Shown: positions 49,893 through 59,384, counted from the stretch's first letter. The stretch: DNA of 64,000 nt from MADRE3 sp963718195 (GCA_963718195.1 CAVQYQ010000005.1:372001-436000), one strand, 5' to 3'. Numbers and translations are program-made. The notes: generated by a model not told the origin, from the sequence alone.

Positions 49893-50603
49893 ATGGATGC
49901 AACGTATGACCTTACCCTTAACATACATCGCTACAATCCCGACACAGATAAAAAGTGGATTCAAACCTATCAAATAAAAGCGGGTCGGATCATGCGCTTT
50001 GTCGACCTTTTTCGTAAAATAAATGACGAGCAGGACCCTACCCTGGCCTGGGGATCATCATGTGAACATGGCCAGTGCGGAACGTGTTCAATGAAAGTTA
50101 ACGGCCGACCGCTGCTTGCCTGTGAACTGCTGGTTGAGAATGCCGTAAATTCTTTCAATTCATCGGTGTTCACTGTTGAACCACTCGATATTGCCCCGGT
50201 CGTACGAGACCTGGTGATCGACTCGGATAAAGCGTACCAGCGTGTAGATGCGGTAAAACCATACATAATCAACCCAGAGCCACCTAAGGGGGCAGGTGAA
50301 GAACACCAGATCAGCCCCGAACTCCTGGAAAGTTATGTTAACGCCACCCGGTGCATAAACTGTTTTTGCTGTGCGTCTGCGTGCTTGAGCAGCCACAACA
50401 ACTTTCTCGGGCCCAACAGCATGCTTGCAGCCATTGTCAGGGTGCTCGATCCCCGTGAAAATGAAAAAGAAGAACGGCTCAAAACGCTTTACAGTGATAA
50501 TGGCGTTTATCGCTGTCATTCATCTCAGGCATGTTCGTTCGTTTGTCCCAAAGATATAGATGTCGCTCACTTTATTGCACTTGCCAAGCAGGGATTTGAA
50601 TGA
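49893..50603 (+). CDS. SdhB-like iron-sulfur subunit
   Basis: The 236-residue protein carries three clusters. The 2Fe-2S ligands are Cys57, Cys62, Cys65 and Cys77 (SSCEHGQCGTCSMKVNGRPLLAC). The 4Fe-4S ligands are Cys154, Cys157 and Cys160, with Cys218, and the 3Fe-4S ligands are Cys164, Cys208 and Cys214. CINCFCCASACLSS lacks the proline that usually follows the fourth cysteine. It would pass electrons from the flavoprotein to the fused membrane anchor. It lies 53 nt after the flavoprotein gene and precedes the MmgE/PrpD gene in the same direction. Confidence 0.91.
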   Translation: MDATYDLTLNIHRYNPDTDKKWIQTYQIKAGRIMRFVDLFRKINDEQDPTLAWGSSCEHGQCGTCSMKVNGRPLLACELLVENAVNSFNSSVFTVEPLDIAPVVRDLVIDSDKAYQRVDAVKPYIINPEPPKGAGEEHQISPELLESYVNATRCINCFCCASACLSSHNNFLGPNSMLAAIVRVLDPRENEKEERLKTLYSDNGVYRCHSSQACSFVCPKDIDVAHFIALAKQGFE

Positions 50604-50659
50604 TTTCAAGCTGAGAATAACTTCGAAAAATAAATTCAAAATTGCTCTAGGAGTAGGTA

Positions 50660-52066
50660 ATGGGAATAACAACTGAAATGGCAGGTATGTGCAATTCGCT
50701 TGTTTTTAAATCTCTGCCGGCAGCGGTGGTCGACAGGTGCAAATATCTTCTGCTCGATTACCTAGGCGTTGCGATACGGGGGAGTCGATCAGAATCTTCT
50801 CTACCGGTATATCGCTATCTTGTCGTTCACCACCCTCACGGCTCCACCGTTCCAATCCCTGCAACTTCACTGAAGGCCGCTGCACCTGAGGCTGCATTGG
50901 CTCTCGGGGTTTCTGCTCATTCACTTGAGCTCGATGATGTTGTTAACGAAGCGTCACTTCATCCAGCTGTATCCGTTATATCTGCAGCCCTTGCTTCCGG
51001 CTACACCAGCAAATCGAGTGGTAAGGAGCTGATTGAAGCAATGGTTGCCGGATACGAAGTGATGGTCAAGCTTGGAATTGCACTTGACCCGGCTGCGCAT
51101 TATCAGCGTGGCTTTCATCCCACTGCAACTTGCGGAACATTTGGTGCAGCGGTAGCCGCTGCGAAGCTTTTCAATAACTCCGAAAAACAAACAATTGATG
51201 CGCTTGGTATTGCAGGCAGTCAGGCTGCCGGGTCCATGGAATTTTTGACAGACGGAGCCTATACCAAACGTTTTCACGCCGGATGGTCTGCTCACAGTGG
51301 TATTATCGCCACACTGCTCGCCAGAGAGGGCTTTACCGGCCCAAGATCGATTATTGAAGGTAAATTCGGATTTTTGCACTCCTACTCACTTTCATCCAAG
51401 CCAGACAGGGTACTCCAAGCTTGGGGAGCTCCATACGAGATAATGAAAACAAGCATCAAGCCCCATGCCTGCTGTCGATATAAACAGGGTGCAATAGACT
51501 GTATCCTGGAGATAATGAAAGATAACTCCCTGTCAGCGGAAATCATCAAAACAATTAACATCTCCATATTAAAGGCTGGTTTTGCCCTTGTCGCTGACCC
51601 ACCTGAAGCAAAAAGAAAACCAACATCAATCGTCGATGCCCAATTCAGCATGCCGTTTGGTGCAGCGATTGCGGTACTATATGGTGAAGCATCCCTCGAC
51701 CAGTACTCAATAGACAATATTTCTTCAGGCAGGGTACAGACCATGATGAATAAAATCACCTGTGTCGAGGATCCTTCTATTGAAAAGGATTTTCCTAAAA
51801 AATGGCCGGCTCATGTCGAAATAATTACTCAAGATGACCAGAGGTTTGAGGCAACGCTTGATCATCCGAAAGGAGATCCGGAAAACCCCCTTTCCTGGGA
51901 TGAAATCATAATAAAGTTCAGGAGTCTGGTCGCTCAGGTTATCACAGAAAATCAGCAAGATATAATTATAAATCAGGTTCGAAATCTGGAGAATATGACA
52001 GATATTCGCCTGTTGATGGATAGCATGATCGTGTCTGATTTCAACATATTGGAGCAAACGAGTTAA
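50660..52066 (+). CDS. MmgE/PrpD-family protein
   Basis: The family contains 2-methylcitrate dehydratase, cis-aconitate decarboxylase and iminodisuccinate epimerase, all acting on tri- or dicarboxylates. The 468-residue protein has LLDYLGVAIRGS near the N-terminus, ALGVSAHSLELDDV, then AMVAGYEVMVKLGIAL and HPTATCGTFGAAVAAAKLF. KRFHAGWSAHSGIIATLLAREGF and KPHACCRY in the middle are typical active-site segments. Which reaction it catalyses cannot be told. It closes the gene set with the sdh-like operon, 56 nt behind sdhB. A small membrane protein follows. Confidence 0.88.
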   Translation: MGITTEMAGMCNSLVFKSLPAAVVDRCKYLLLDYLGVAIRGSRSESSLPVYRYLVVHHPHGSTVPIPATSLKAAAPEAALALGVSAHSLELDDVVNEASLHPAVSVISAALASGYTSKSSGKELIEAMVAGYEVMVKLGIALDPAAHYQRGFHPTATCGTFGAAVAAAKLFNNSEKQTIDALGIAGSQAAGSMEFLTDGAYTKRFHAGWSAHSGIIATLLAREGFTGPRSIIEGKFGFLHSYSLSSKPDRVLQAWGAPYEIMKTSIKPHACCRYKQGAIDCILEIMKDNSLSAEIIKTINISILKAGFALVADPPEAKRKPTSIVDAQFSMPFGAAIAVLYGEASLDQYSIDNISSGRVQTMMNKITCVEDPSIEKDFPKKWPAHVEIITQDDQRFEATLDHPKGDPENPLSWDEIIIKFRSLVAQVITENQQDIIINQVRNLENMTDIRLLMDSMIVSDFNILEQTS

Positions 52067-52125
52067 AGATTGTTGCTTTCTATGCTATTTCAGTTCTTGT
52101 TGGCTTCCTGCTCAGTCTTACAGCG

Positions 52126-52326
52126 GTGGTAAAGTTTGCCTTTTCTACCAAGACCTATTATCTGGTGCTTGCAATACCCGGACTGCTGATGGTTGGTTTT
52201 GTTCTCGTTGTTAACATGGGGCGTTATGAAAGATGGGTTATTGTTCTTCTTGGGATTGCGATGGCCTATTATTTAAAGAAAAAGTGGATTAACGGTGGGC
52301 AGCTACCTATCAATTTCAGTCATTGA
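52126..52326 (+). CDS. Small membrane protein, start uncertain
   Basis: From the GTG at 52126 the product has 66 residues. The hydrophobic reading continues upstream in frame from about 52063 (KIVAFYAISVLVGFLLSLTA), which would give about 86 residues and three membrane helices instead of two. No ATG, GTG or TTG occurs in that extension; an ATT lies at 52069 and a TTA at 52063, eight bases after GGAG (52051-52054). So the start may be non-canonical, or the upstream part may not be translated. The function is unknown. It follows the MmgE/PrpD gene on the same strand. Confidence 0.55.
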   Translation: MVKFAFSTKTYYLVLAIPGLLMVGFVLVVNMGRYERWVIVLLGIAMAYYLKKKWINGGQLPINFSH

Positions 52327-52331
52327 TATTC

Positions 52332-52368
52332 TGTGATCGAGCATGAGAAAACCTTTTAAACGATCACA
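52332..52368 (+). repeat. Inverted repeat after the catabolic cluster
   Basis: TGTGATCG (52332-52339) and CGATCACA (52361-52368) are perfectly complementary with a 21-base loop that contains AAAACC and TTTT. It lies six bases after the small membrane protein stop. It may mark the end of the transcript; no T-run follows the second arm. Confidence 0.4.
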
Positions 52369-52503
52369 ACATAATAGGATTTTCGCAGATACTGCCTATC
52401 TCTTAGCTGCTGATCATTTCAGGAAGATACGTTATGTTTGAAGATTGTCCAGGTATATTCATTATTTCAAAATCAATAATCCAGACATAAACGAAGGCTC
52501 ACA

Positions 52504-55143
52504 GTGAATAAAAACCAGCATAATACCATTAATTTGGCTGATTACACGGTACCAGAATATCTAGTGGATGATATTCACCTCCACTTTATCCTGGACGCCA
52601 CGGATACCCGAGTAAAAGCCCGCTCATCAATCAGGAAAAATCCACTGAGCACAAAAAAAGGAAATACACTCTTTCTCTATGGTGAATCTATTTCTCTTGT
52701 TTCCCTGTTTGTTGATAGTGAAGAGGTAAACAGTGGTCGGATTAAATTAGTACCCGGTGGCCTGTCTGTTTATGATGTCCCAGAGTCCTTTGTTCTTGAA
52801 ATTATCACGACAATCAATCCCCAGGCAAACAGTTCGCTTAATGGACTATACCTCTCCTCAGGTAATTTTTGCACGCAGTGTGAAGCAGAGGGATTTCGAC
52901 GGATAACCTACTATCCTGACAGGCCCGATGTCCTGGCGCGATTCACTGCCCGAATTGAAGCTGATTACAAACAATTTCCTGTCCTTCTATCAAATGGAAA
53001 TCTTAAAGAACATGGTATGCTTGACGAAACCCGACATTTTGTCGAGTGGGAAGATCCATTTCCCAAACCATGCTATCTTTTTGCTCTTGTCGCCGGCGAA
53101 CTCGTCTGTGTCGAGGATACCTTTGTAACAAAATCAGGCAGGGAAATCAGCCTGGAGATATATGTTCAGAAACAGAACCGCACCCGATGTGACCACGCCA
53201 TGCAATCACTGAAAGATGCGATGAAGTGGGATGAAGTCGTTTTTGATCTCGAATACGACCTGGATCGTTACATGATCGTTGCTGTAGATGATTTTAATAT
53301 GGGTGCCATGGAGAACAAGGGGTTGAATATATTTAACTCAAAGTATGTACTGGCCTCACCGGAAACGGCGACTGACCAGGATTATATGGGAATAGAAGGG
53401 GTAATCGGTCATGAATATTTTCATAACTGGACAGGTAATCGGGTAACCTGCCGCGACTGGTTTCAATTAAGCCTCAAAGAGGGGCTCACCGTATTCAGAG
53501 ATCAGGAATTTTCTTCAGACATGAACTCCCGTGCAGTCAAGAGAATTGAGGATGTCAGAATACTCAGACAGTTTCAGTTTAGAGAAGATTCTGGTCCCAT
53601 GGCCCATCCGGTCAGGCCAGAAAGCTATATGGAAATCAATAATTTCTATACGGTGACCATATATAACAAGGGAGCTGAACTGATACGGATGATTCACACC
53701 CTCGTTGGCGCCAATAATTTCAAAAAAGGAATGGCCCTCTATTTCAAAAGACATGACGGGCAGGCGGTCACTTGTGAAGATTTTGTCTCAGCAATGAGTG
53801 ATGTTTCAGGTATCAGCCTGGAGCAATTTCAACGTTGGTATGCGCAGGCGGGAACACCTCAGCTAACCGTCCAAGAAAGCTGGGATGAGGTGACTGAGGA
53901 ATATATGTTGACCATAGAGCAAAATACCAGGCCAACACCAATGCAGCCCGACAAAAAACCGCTCCATATACCGATCCGCACTGGTTTCCTGGATGCTGAT
54001 TCTGGAATGGTCAATGGAAATTTTCAAAGGATTGGTGAGGATTTTCTGCTTGAGCTTACTGAAAACAAACAGAGTTTTGTTTTTAACGGTCTGAAAAAAC
54101 GTCCAGTTGTATCTCTGCTCAGAGGATTTTCTGCTCCAGTTACATTGCAGTCATTTTACAGCAGAGATGATTTGACATATCTGATGGCCAATGATCCAGA
54201 CCTGTTCAACAGGTGGGACGCTGCTTTTTCACTCGGTGCGTCAATCATCCTTGAATTGGCAGTGGCATTTAAAAACAACACATTACCTCTCATTCCTGAA
54301 TCATATGTGAATTCAATCAGAAAGAATCTGGTTGACAGCGATCTCGACAAGTCATTGATCGCTCTTGCGCTCACCTTGCCAACAGAATCCTATTTAGCTC
54401 AGTCCATGCATAATGTAGACCCTGATTCCCTGCACAGGGGGTATCAATTTGTGAAAACTGAATTGGCACGACAGCTCTATGATGATTTTCTATCTGTTTA
54501 TCAACAGAACAATACCTCAGACGACTATCAAATCACGCCAGAAGAGATAGGAAAGAGAAGTTTGAAAAATTGTTGTCTCTCTTATTTGCTGGCTCTGGTG
54601 AAACCAGGTGACAACAGCTGCAAACTTTGCCTGGACCAATATTACCAGGGCAAGAACATGACAGATCAGTTTGCTGCGCTGTCGGCGATCTCCCATCACA
54701 ACATACCGGAGCGAATGGAGTTGATGAAGGATTTCGAAAAAAAGTGGCACAACGAACCACTTGTCATGGACAAATGGTTTTCAATTCAGGCACTGTCGAA
54801 CGGCGAGGACACGTTCCAGTGTGTCAAAAGGTTGGTAGACCACCCATCCTTTTCGATTAAAAACCCCAATAAAGTTCGATCACTGATTGGTGCTTTCAGC
54901 TCAAATCATTTTCATTTTCACCGGAAAGGCGGTGAAGGATATCAGTTTCTGGAAGACCATATCGTTTACCTTGACTCAGTTAATCCACAGATTGCAGCAC
55001 GCCTGGTAACCCCTTTCACGACCTGGAAACGGTATGAAGATTCAAGGCAACAGGGGATGAAACGCGTGCTTGAAAGAATCCTGGAGAAACAATCTCTATC
55101 CAGGGATGTCTTTGAAATCGTGAAGAAAAGTCTGCAGGCATAA
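52504..55143 (+). CDS. pepN: Aminopeptidase N, M1 family
   Basis: PepN is a broad-specificity zinc aminopeptidase of the cytoplasm. The 879-residue length matches the bacterial PepN group. GAMENKGLNIFNSKYVLA is the substrate-recognising motif, and the zinc site is HEYFHNWTGNRVTCRDWFQLSLKEGLT (HExxH then E 18 residues later). VYEKGAE-like TIYNKGAELIRMIHT holds the catalytic tyrosine region. The start is a GTG at 52504 with GAAGG upstream. It is monocistronic and 12 bases from the convergent cytochrome gene. Confidence 0.95.
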   Translation: MNKNQHNTINLADYTVPEYLVDDIHLHFILDATDTRVKARSSIRKNPLSTKKGNTLFLYGESISLVSLFVDSEEVNSGRIKLVPGGLSVYDVPESFVLEIITTINPQANSSLNGLYLSSGNFCTQCEAEGFRRITYYPDRPDVLARFTARIEADYKQFPVLLSNGNLKEHGMLDETRHFVEWEDPFPKPCYLFALVAGELVCVEDTFVTKSGREISLEIYVQKQNRTRCDHAMQSLKDAMKWDEVVFDLEYDLDRYMIVAVDDFNMGAMENKGLNIFNSKYVLASPETATDQDYMGIEGVIGHEYFHNWTGNRVTCRDWFQLSLKEGLTVFRDQEFSSDMNSRAVKRIEDVRILRQFQFREDSGPMAHPVRPESYMEINNFYTVTIYNKGAELIRMIHTLVGANNFKKGMALYFKRHDGQAVTCEDFVSAMSDVSGISLEQFQRWYAQAGTPQLTVQESWDEVTEEYMLTIEQNTRPTPMQPDKKPLHIPIRTGFLDADSGMVNGNFQRIGEDFLLELTENKQSFVFNGLKKRPVVSLLRGFSAPVTLQSFYSRDDLTYLMANDPDLFNRWDAAFSLGASIILELAVAFKNNTLPLIPESYVNSIRKNLVDSDLDKSLIALALTLPTESYLAQSMHNVDPDSLHRGYQFVKTELARQLYDDFLSVYQQNNTSDDYQITPEEIGKRSLKNCCLSYLLALVKPGDNSCKLCLDQYYQGKNMTDQFAALSAISHHNIPERMELMKDFEKKWHNEPLVMDKWFSIQALSNGEDTFQCVKRLVDHPSFSIKNPNKVRSLIGAFSSNHFHFHRKGGEGYQFLEDHIVYLDSVNPQIAARLVTPFTTWKRYEDSRQQGMKRVLERILEKQSLSRDVFEIVKKSLQA

Positions 55144-55154
55144 AACCATGAGGC

Positions 55155-55412
55155 TTAGAGATCTCTCTTGTGGCAGAATAAGCAGCGGTAGGGTGGGGGG
55201 TGTGTTTCTGGAAGTGGTGCTGAGCCTGCCTCATGGTGGCATTCAACGCAAAGTTTGTCCGCTTCTTTCTTGCTTTTTATCAGGTGAAATTTTTCATGAA
55301 CTTCATCCTTGGGTAAGGGAGTGGTGGTCTCTTCTGGTGCAAGATAAAGGAACAACAACAGGACAATGCAGAAGATTAAGAATGTTACATTGAGAATGCG
55401 TTTTCTGGTCAT
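55155..55412 (-). CDS. Small membrane-anchored dihaem cytochrome c
   Basis: From the ATG at 55412 the protein has 85 residues: a membrane anchor or uncleaved signal at residues 8-24 (rich in L, F, I), a charged stretch, and two CxxCH haem-binding motifs, CVECH (55-59) and CLFCH (77-81), close together at the C-terminus. The frame is open further upstream but that part overlaps the neighbouring flavoprotein gene. Haem c would be on the periplasmic side. It follows the geranylgeranyl-reductase-family gene by 43 nt on the minus strand and could exchange electrons with a membrane enzyme. Confidence 0.8.
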   Translation of the reverse strand: MTRKRILNVTFLIFCIVLLLFLYLAPEETTTPLPKDEVHEKFHLIKSKKEADKLCVECHHEAGSAPLPETHPPPYRCLFCHKRDL

Positions 55413-55455
55413 TATTGGCTTTATCCAAAGCTGGACTTTGCTATTTAAATGAGAT

Positions 55456-56478
55456 TTATGCCATTTCAAATGAGTTAGTCGAGATGAGCCGATAACGCAG
55501 AAGCAGGGCCGAGATCTCGGAAAGAAGAAACGCCACCCTGGTGTGCTGACCCGCAATTCTCTGCATTGTTGCATGTCTGTGATGCTTTTGCAGCACATTT
55601 TTTAGAGTTGCTGACTGATGATTTCTGTCGATTATGGAATGAGCGGCAGCCTCGGCAGACACAAATGCAGGATATATCCCTTCACCTGTGAGTGGTGATG
55701 CCAGTCCCGCTGCATCACCAACCAGAAAAAAGTTGTCAAACTTCCACCCTCTGAAATCGCAGGATACTTTTTCTGCCCTGGGTCTCATTTCAGGGAGTGT
55801 GAGCCCTTTTTCTTCAAGCCACTGCATGAGATTAGAGTTAAGTAAAGAGGCTTTAAGGCAAGGCATAGTCGCATAGGCGCCGACAGACACACTGCTCGAA
55901 TGCGGGAAAACCCAGGTATATCCGCTGCCAAATCGATTGGCATCAAAATTCCACTCCATATCCTCCACCCGAAAGGGAAGGGTATAGTTAATGCCTATTC
56001 CATAATATTCAGTGGGGAGTTTTAAATGTTGGCGAACTTTTGACAATGTTCCGTCGGCCCCAACCAGATAATCAAAGAAAACCCTCTGATGTTTTTGTTT
56101 ATAACGGTAAGTGATACTCTTTTTTTCGAGCTGAAAAAGGCGCGCTCCAGTTACAACATCAGCACCAGAAGAGTGTACTCGCTCAGCCATAAACTGGCCA
56201 AGTTTGTGGCGGTTTATTGTTGCAATTATAGGGTGATGGGACTCAATTGTTATTTTTTGCAGACGGGTAATGATTTTTTGGCGATAAAACGAACGTTCCA
56301 GCAACTCTGGAGGAACACGTTCGATCAATCCCTTCCAGGTTATGCCGCCAGCACACACCTTGTCGCCGATAGCAGCGTTTTTTTCAAGGAGTAGAACTCG
56401 GACGCCATTACTGGCGAGAATATGCCCGCATTGAAGTCCTCCCGGTCCGCAACCGATGATGACCACGTCATACTTCAT
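55456..56478 (-). CDS. FAD-dependent oxidoreductase, geranylgeranyl reductase family
   Basis: The 340-residue flavoprotein starts with the FAD motif MKYDVVIIGCGPGGLQCGHILAS. It continues with the family's GDKVCAGGITWKGL, DYLVGADGTLSKVRQHL and FLVGDAAGLASPLTGEGIYPAFVSAEAAA near residue 240. Members reduce isoprenoid double bonds of lipids or quinones, or hydroxylate aromatic rings; a quinone-side-chain role is possible here but unproven. It is followed by the mini-cytochrome and is separated by about 180 nt from the frd-type iron-sulfur gene upstream. Confidence 0.85.
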   Translation of the reverse strand: MKYDVVIIGCGPGGLQCGHILASNGVRVLLLEKNAAIGDKVCAGGITWKGLIERVPPELLERSFYRQKIITRLQKITIESHHPIIATINRHKLGQFMAERVHSSGADVVTGARLFQLEKKSITYRYKQKHQRVFFDYLVGADGTLSKVRQHLKLPTEYYGIGINYTLPFRVEDMEWNFDANRFGSGYTWVFPHSSSVSVGAYATMPCLKASLLNSNLMQWLEEKGLTLPEMRPRAEKVSCDFRGWKFDNFFLVGDAAGLASPLTGEGIYPAFVSAEAAAHSIIDRNHQSATLKNVLQKHHRHATMQRIAGQHTRVAFLLSEISALLLRYRLISTNSFEMA

Positions 56479-56656
56479 GGAGGCTCAGACCTTTAAATCG
56501 TCAATCGTTATGATAAATTTCATTGATATTGACAGCGCCACAGTGATTGTCGTCAGTAGATACGATGAAACGGGAAAAAAAGAGCCCGATACATCTCCTG
56601 AGTTTTCGTTATGATCCCAGGAGACGACCAGGCTCTGAAAGATCCTTTGAAAGTAC

Positions 56657-57412
56657 TTATTCCCCAACAAAAATGCCTTTTAGAAACTCCCGGTTCAGTC
56701 GAGCAATGTTTCTGATTGAGATTCCCTTGGGACAAACTACTTCACATTCTCTTTCGTTGGTACAGTGACCAAAACCTTCCAGGTCCATCTGCTTGACCAT
56801 CGCCTGTGCCCTTGTTTTACTTTCAGGCTGCCCCTGGGGCAGCAGGCTCAATTGTGAAACCTTGGCGCTGGTAAACAGCATTGCAGCCCCATTCGGGCAA
56901 CTTGCCACGCAGGCACCACAACCAATACAGGCTGCAGCATCCATTGCGAGTTCGGCAACTTCAGAAGAAATTGGTATAGCGTTTCCATCAATCGTCCCGC
57001 CAGTGTTAATCGATACATACCCTCCTGCCTGAATAATTCTGTCAAGGGCCGATCGATCCACAACCAGATCTTTTCTAATGGGAAAGGCCCGTGAGCGAAA
57101 CGGTTCAATAACGAGGGTATCACCATTCTTAAAGGTTCTCATGTGCAGCTGACACAAGGTCACCTCTTTGTCGGGCCCATGGGCAATTCCGTTGATGACA
57201 GAACCGCACATACCGCAAATTCCCTCTCTGCAATCGTGATCGAAAGCAACAGGGTCTTTCCCTTCTTTCGTTAAGTTCTCATTAAGAACATCCAGCATTT
57301 CCAGAAAGGACATATCTGTTGTGATGTCTCTGAGCATATAGGTCTCAAAATTACCGAGTGAATCATTATTTTTCTGACGCCATATTTTTAATGTCAAGTC
57401 TATGGTACTCAT
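56657..57412 (-). CDS. Fumarate reductase/succinate dehydrogenase iron-sulfur subunit (type B)
   Basis: The 251-residue protein holds three iron-sulfur clusters. The 2Fe-2S ligands are Cys61, Cys66, Cys69 and Cys87 (DHDCREGICGMCGS, then LCQLH). CIGCGACVASCPN and CTNERECEVVCPKGI carry the 4Fe-4S and 3Fe-4S ligands. The sequence is close to the Bacillus/epsilonproteobacterial kind, different from the other iron-sulfur subunit of this window. It is the last gene of the order C-A-B on the minus strand, 43 nt after the flavoprotein. Confidence 0.92.
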   Translation of the reverse strand: MSTIDLTLKIWRQKNNDSLGNFETYMLRDITTDMSFLEMLDVLNENLTKEGKDPVAFDHDCREGICGMCGSVINGIAHGPDKEVTLCQLHMRTFKNGDTLVIEPFRSRAFPIRKDLVVDRSALDRIIQAGGYVSINTGGTIDGNAIPISSEVAELAMDAAACIGCGACVASCPNGAAMLFTSAKVSQLSLLPQGQPESKTRAQAMVKQMDLEGFGHCTNERECEVVCPKGISIRNIARLNREFLKGIFVGE

Positions 57413-57455
57413 AGTTTTCCGTTGTCTGAGATTGTAATTAAAAGCGTATTCTGCC

Positions 57456-59384
57456 TCACTTATAACTTCTTTGGCTTGGTGTCACATTTTCAAATTCAAG
57501 TGGTTCCTTATGCATGTCAGGAGCTTCATCATCTCCTTTGTATTCCCAGACACTCACATGGGAGTATTGATCATCTTTTCTGAGGGCCTCACCCTCGTCG
57601 GTTTGACTTTCTTCACGCAGATGACAGCCACAGGACTCCTCCCGAGCGAGTGCATCCCTGATCATGAATTCAGCAAACTCAAGAAAATCGGCAACCCTTC
57701 CAGCCCGCTCAAGGGACTGGTTCAGATCTTCACCAGTTCCTGGCACGTATACATTATCCCAGAAGCGGGACTTGATTTCGGGAAGTGTTTGAAGGGCATT
57801 TTCAAGATCCTCTTTGTTTCTGGCCATGCCACAGTTATCCCAAAGTAATTTGCCCAGTTCTTTGTGGATCTCGTCAACGGTAGATTTTCCATCAGGCCCT
57901 TTGCTGCTGTTTTTCAACAAACGGGCGATTCTGTCTGTGACATCCTTTTCCGCCTCGCTGAAAGCGGCATGGGTGGTATCGACTTTTTCCATCTGATCGG
58001 AACCAAAATAGTGGCCAATGGAGGTGCTGATAACAAAATAACCATCGGCCAATCCCTGCATCAGTGCACTCGCCCCGAGTCTATTAGCGCCATGATCAGA
58101 AAAATTACACTCTCCAAGGGCAAAAAGACCGGGAACAGTGGTCATTAGATTGTAGTCTACCCACAATCCTCCCATGGTGTAATGAACGGCCGGGTAGATC
58201 ATCATCGGTTCCTTCATTGGGTCCGAGTCGGCAATTTTTTCATACATCTGGAAAAGATTCCCATATTTTTTATAGATTGTCTCTTCTCCCTCCCGCCTGA
58301 TGGCATCAGCAAAGTCAAGATATACTGCAAGCTTGGTGTTACCAACACCCTTGCCGGCATCACACTGTTCCTTGGCGTTTCTGGAGGCGACATCTCTTGG
58401 AACCAGATTCCCAAAGCTTGGATATTTTTGTTCAAGATAGTAGTCACGCTCATCTTCAGGAATTTGCGTCGGTGGTCGGGAATCTTCTTTATTTTTCGGA
58501 ACCCACACTCTCCCGTCGTTCCTGAGGCTCTCGCTCATCAGGGTTAACTTAGACTGAAAATCACCATGGACCGGTATACATGTCGGGTGGATCTGAACAA
58601 AACTCGGGTTGGCGAAAGCTGCACCTTTTTTACACGCACGCCAGGCAGCAGTGACATTTGATGCCATTGCATTGGTCGATAGAAAATAGGCGTTTCCATA
58701 TCCGCCAGTGCAGAGCAGAACGGCATCAGCCGAGTAAGATTCAATCTCCCCGGTTATCACATCCCGGACAACGATGCCACGTGCTCGGCCGCCTATGATG
58801 ACAAGCTCCATCATCTCCTTTCTCGCATGCATGACCACCCCGCCTTTTTTGATTTGGCGGGAGAGGGCACTGTAGGCTCCGAGCAGGAGCTGTTGCCCGG
58901 TTTGACCACGTGCATAAAATGTTCTTGAAACCTGGGCACCGCCAAATGATCTGTTTGCCAGACTGCCGCCATATTCACGGGCAAAAGGAACGCCCTGGGC
59001 AACACATTGGTCGATGATATTATTGGAAACCTGGGCGAGACGGTAAACATTTGCCTCACGGGCCCTGAAATCGCCGCCTTTTATGGTATCGTAAAAAAGC
59101 CTAAAGACGGAGTCTCCATCATTCTGGTAATTCTTGGCAGCATTTATTCCCCCCTGGGCGGCAATTGAATGAGCTCGCCTGGGGCTGTCGGATATGCAGA
59201 ATGTGTCGACATTGTATCCAAGCTCGGCAAGTGTCGCTGAAGCCGAAGCTCCGGCCAGCCCGGTTCCGACAACGATTACTCTGTATTTTCTTCTGTTGGC
59301 CGGATTTACAAGTTTACTTCCAAAACGGTGATTATCCCATTTTTCAGAAAGAGGCCCGGGAGGAATAGATGCATTGAGTTCCAT
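57456..59384 (-). CDS. Fumarate reductase/succinate dehydrogenase flavoprotein subunit (type B)
   Basis: The 642-residue flavoprotein has RVIVVGTGLAGASASATLAELG (residues about 33-55 include the FAD motif), the histidyl-FAD segment RAHSIAAQGGINAAKNYQNDGDS, then FAREYGGSLANRSFGGAQVSRTFYARGQTG. QIHPTCIPVHGDFQSKLTLMSESLRNDGR, VPRDVASRNAKEQCDAG and VHYTMGGLWVDYNL are typical of the Bacillus/Wolinella group. In sulfate reducers such complexes work as fumarate reductase or succinate dehydrogenase. It lies between the cytochrome b and iron-sulfur genes. Confidence 0.94.
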   Translation of the reverse strand: MELNASIPPGPLSEKWDNHRFGSKLVNPANRRKYRVIVVGTGLAGASASATLAELGYNVDTFCISDSPRRAHSIAAQGGINAAKNYQNDGDSVFRLFYDTIKGGDFRAREANVYRLAQVSNNIIDQCVAQGVPFAREYGGSLANRSFGGAQVSRTFYARGQTGQQLLLGAYSALSRQIKKGGVVMHARKEMMELVIIGGRARGIVVRDVITGEIESYSADAVLLCTGGYGNAYFLSTNAMASNVTAAWRACKKGAAFANPSFVQIHPTCIPVHGDFQSKLTLMSESLRNDGRVWVPKNKEDSRPPTQIPEDERDYYLEQKYPSFGNLVPRDVASRNAKEQCDAGKGVGNTKLAVYLDFADAIRREGEETIYKKYGNLFQMYEKIADSDPMKEPMMIYPAVHYTMGGLWVDYNLMTTVPGLFALGECNFSDHGANRLGASALMQGLADGYFVISTSIGHYFGSDQMEKVDTTHAAFSEAEKDVTDRIARLLKNSSKGPDGKSTVDEIHKELGKLLWDNCGMARNKEDLENALQTLPEIKSRFWDNVYVPGTGEDLNQSLERAGRVADFLEFAEFMIRDALAREESCGCHLREESQTDEGEALRKDDQYSHVSVWEYKGDDEAPDMHKEPLEFENVTPSQRSYK

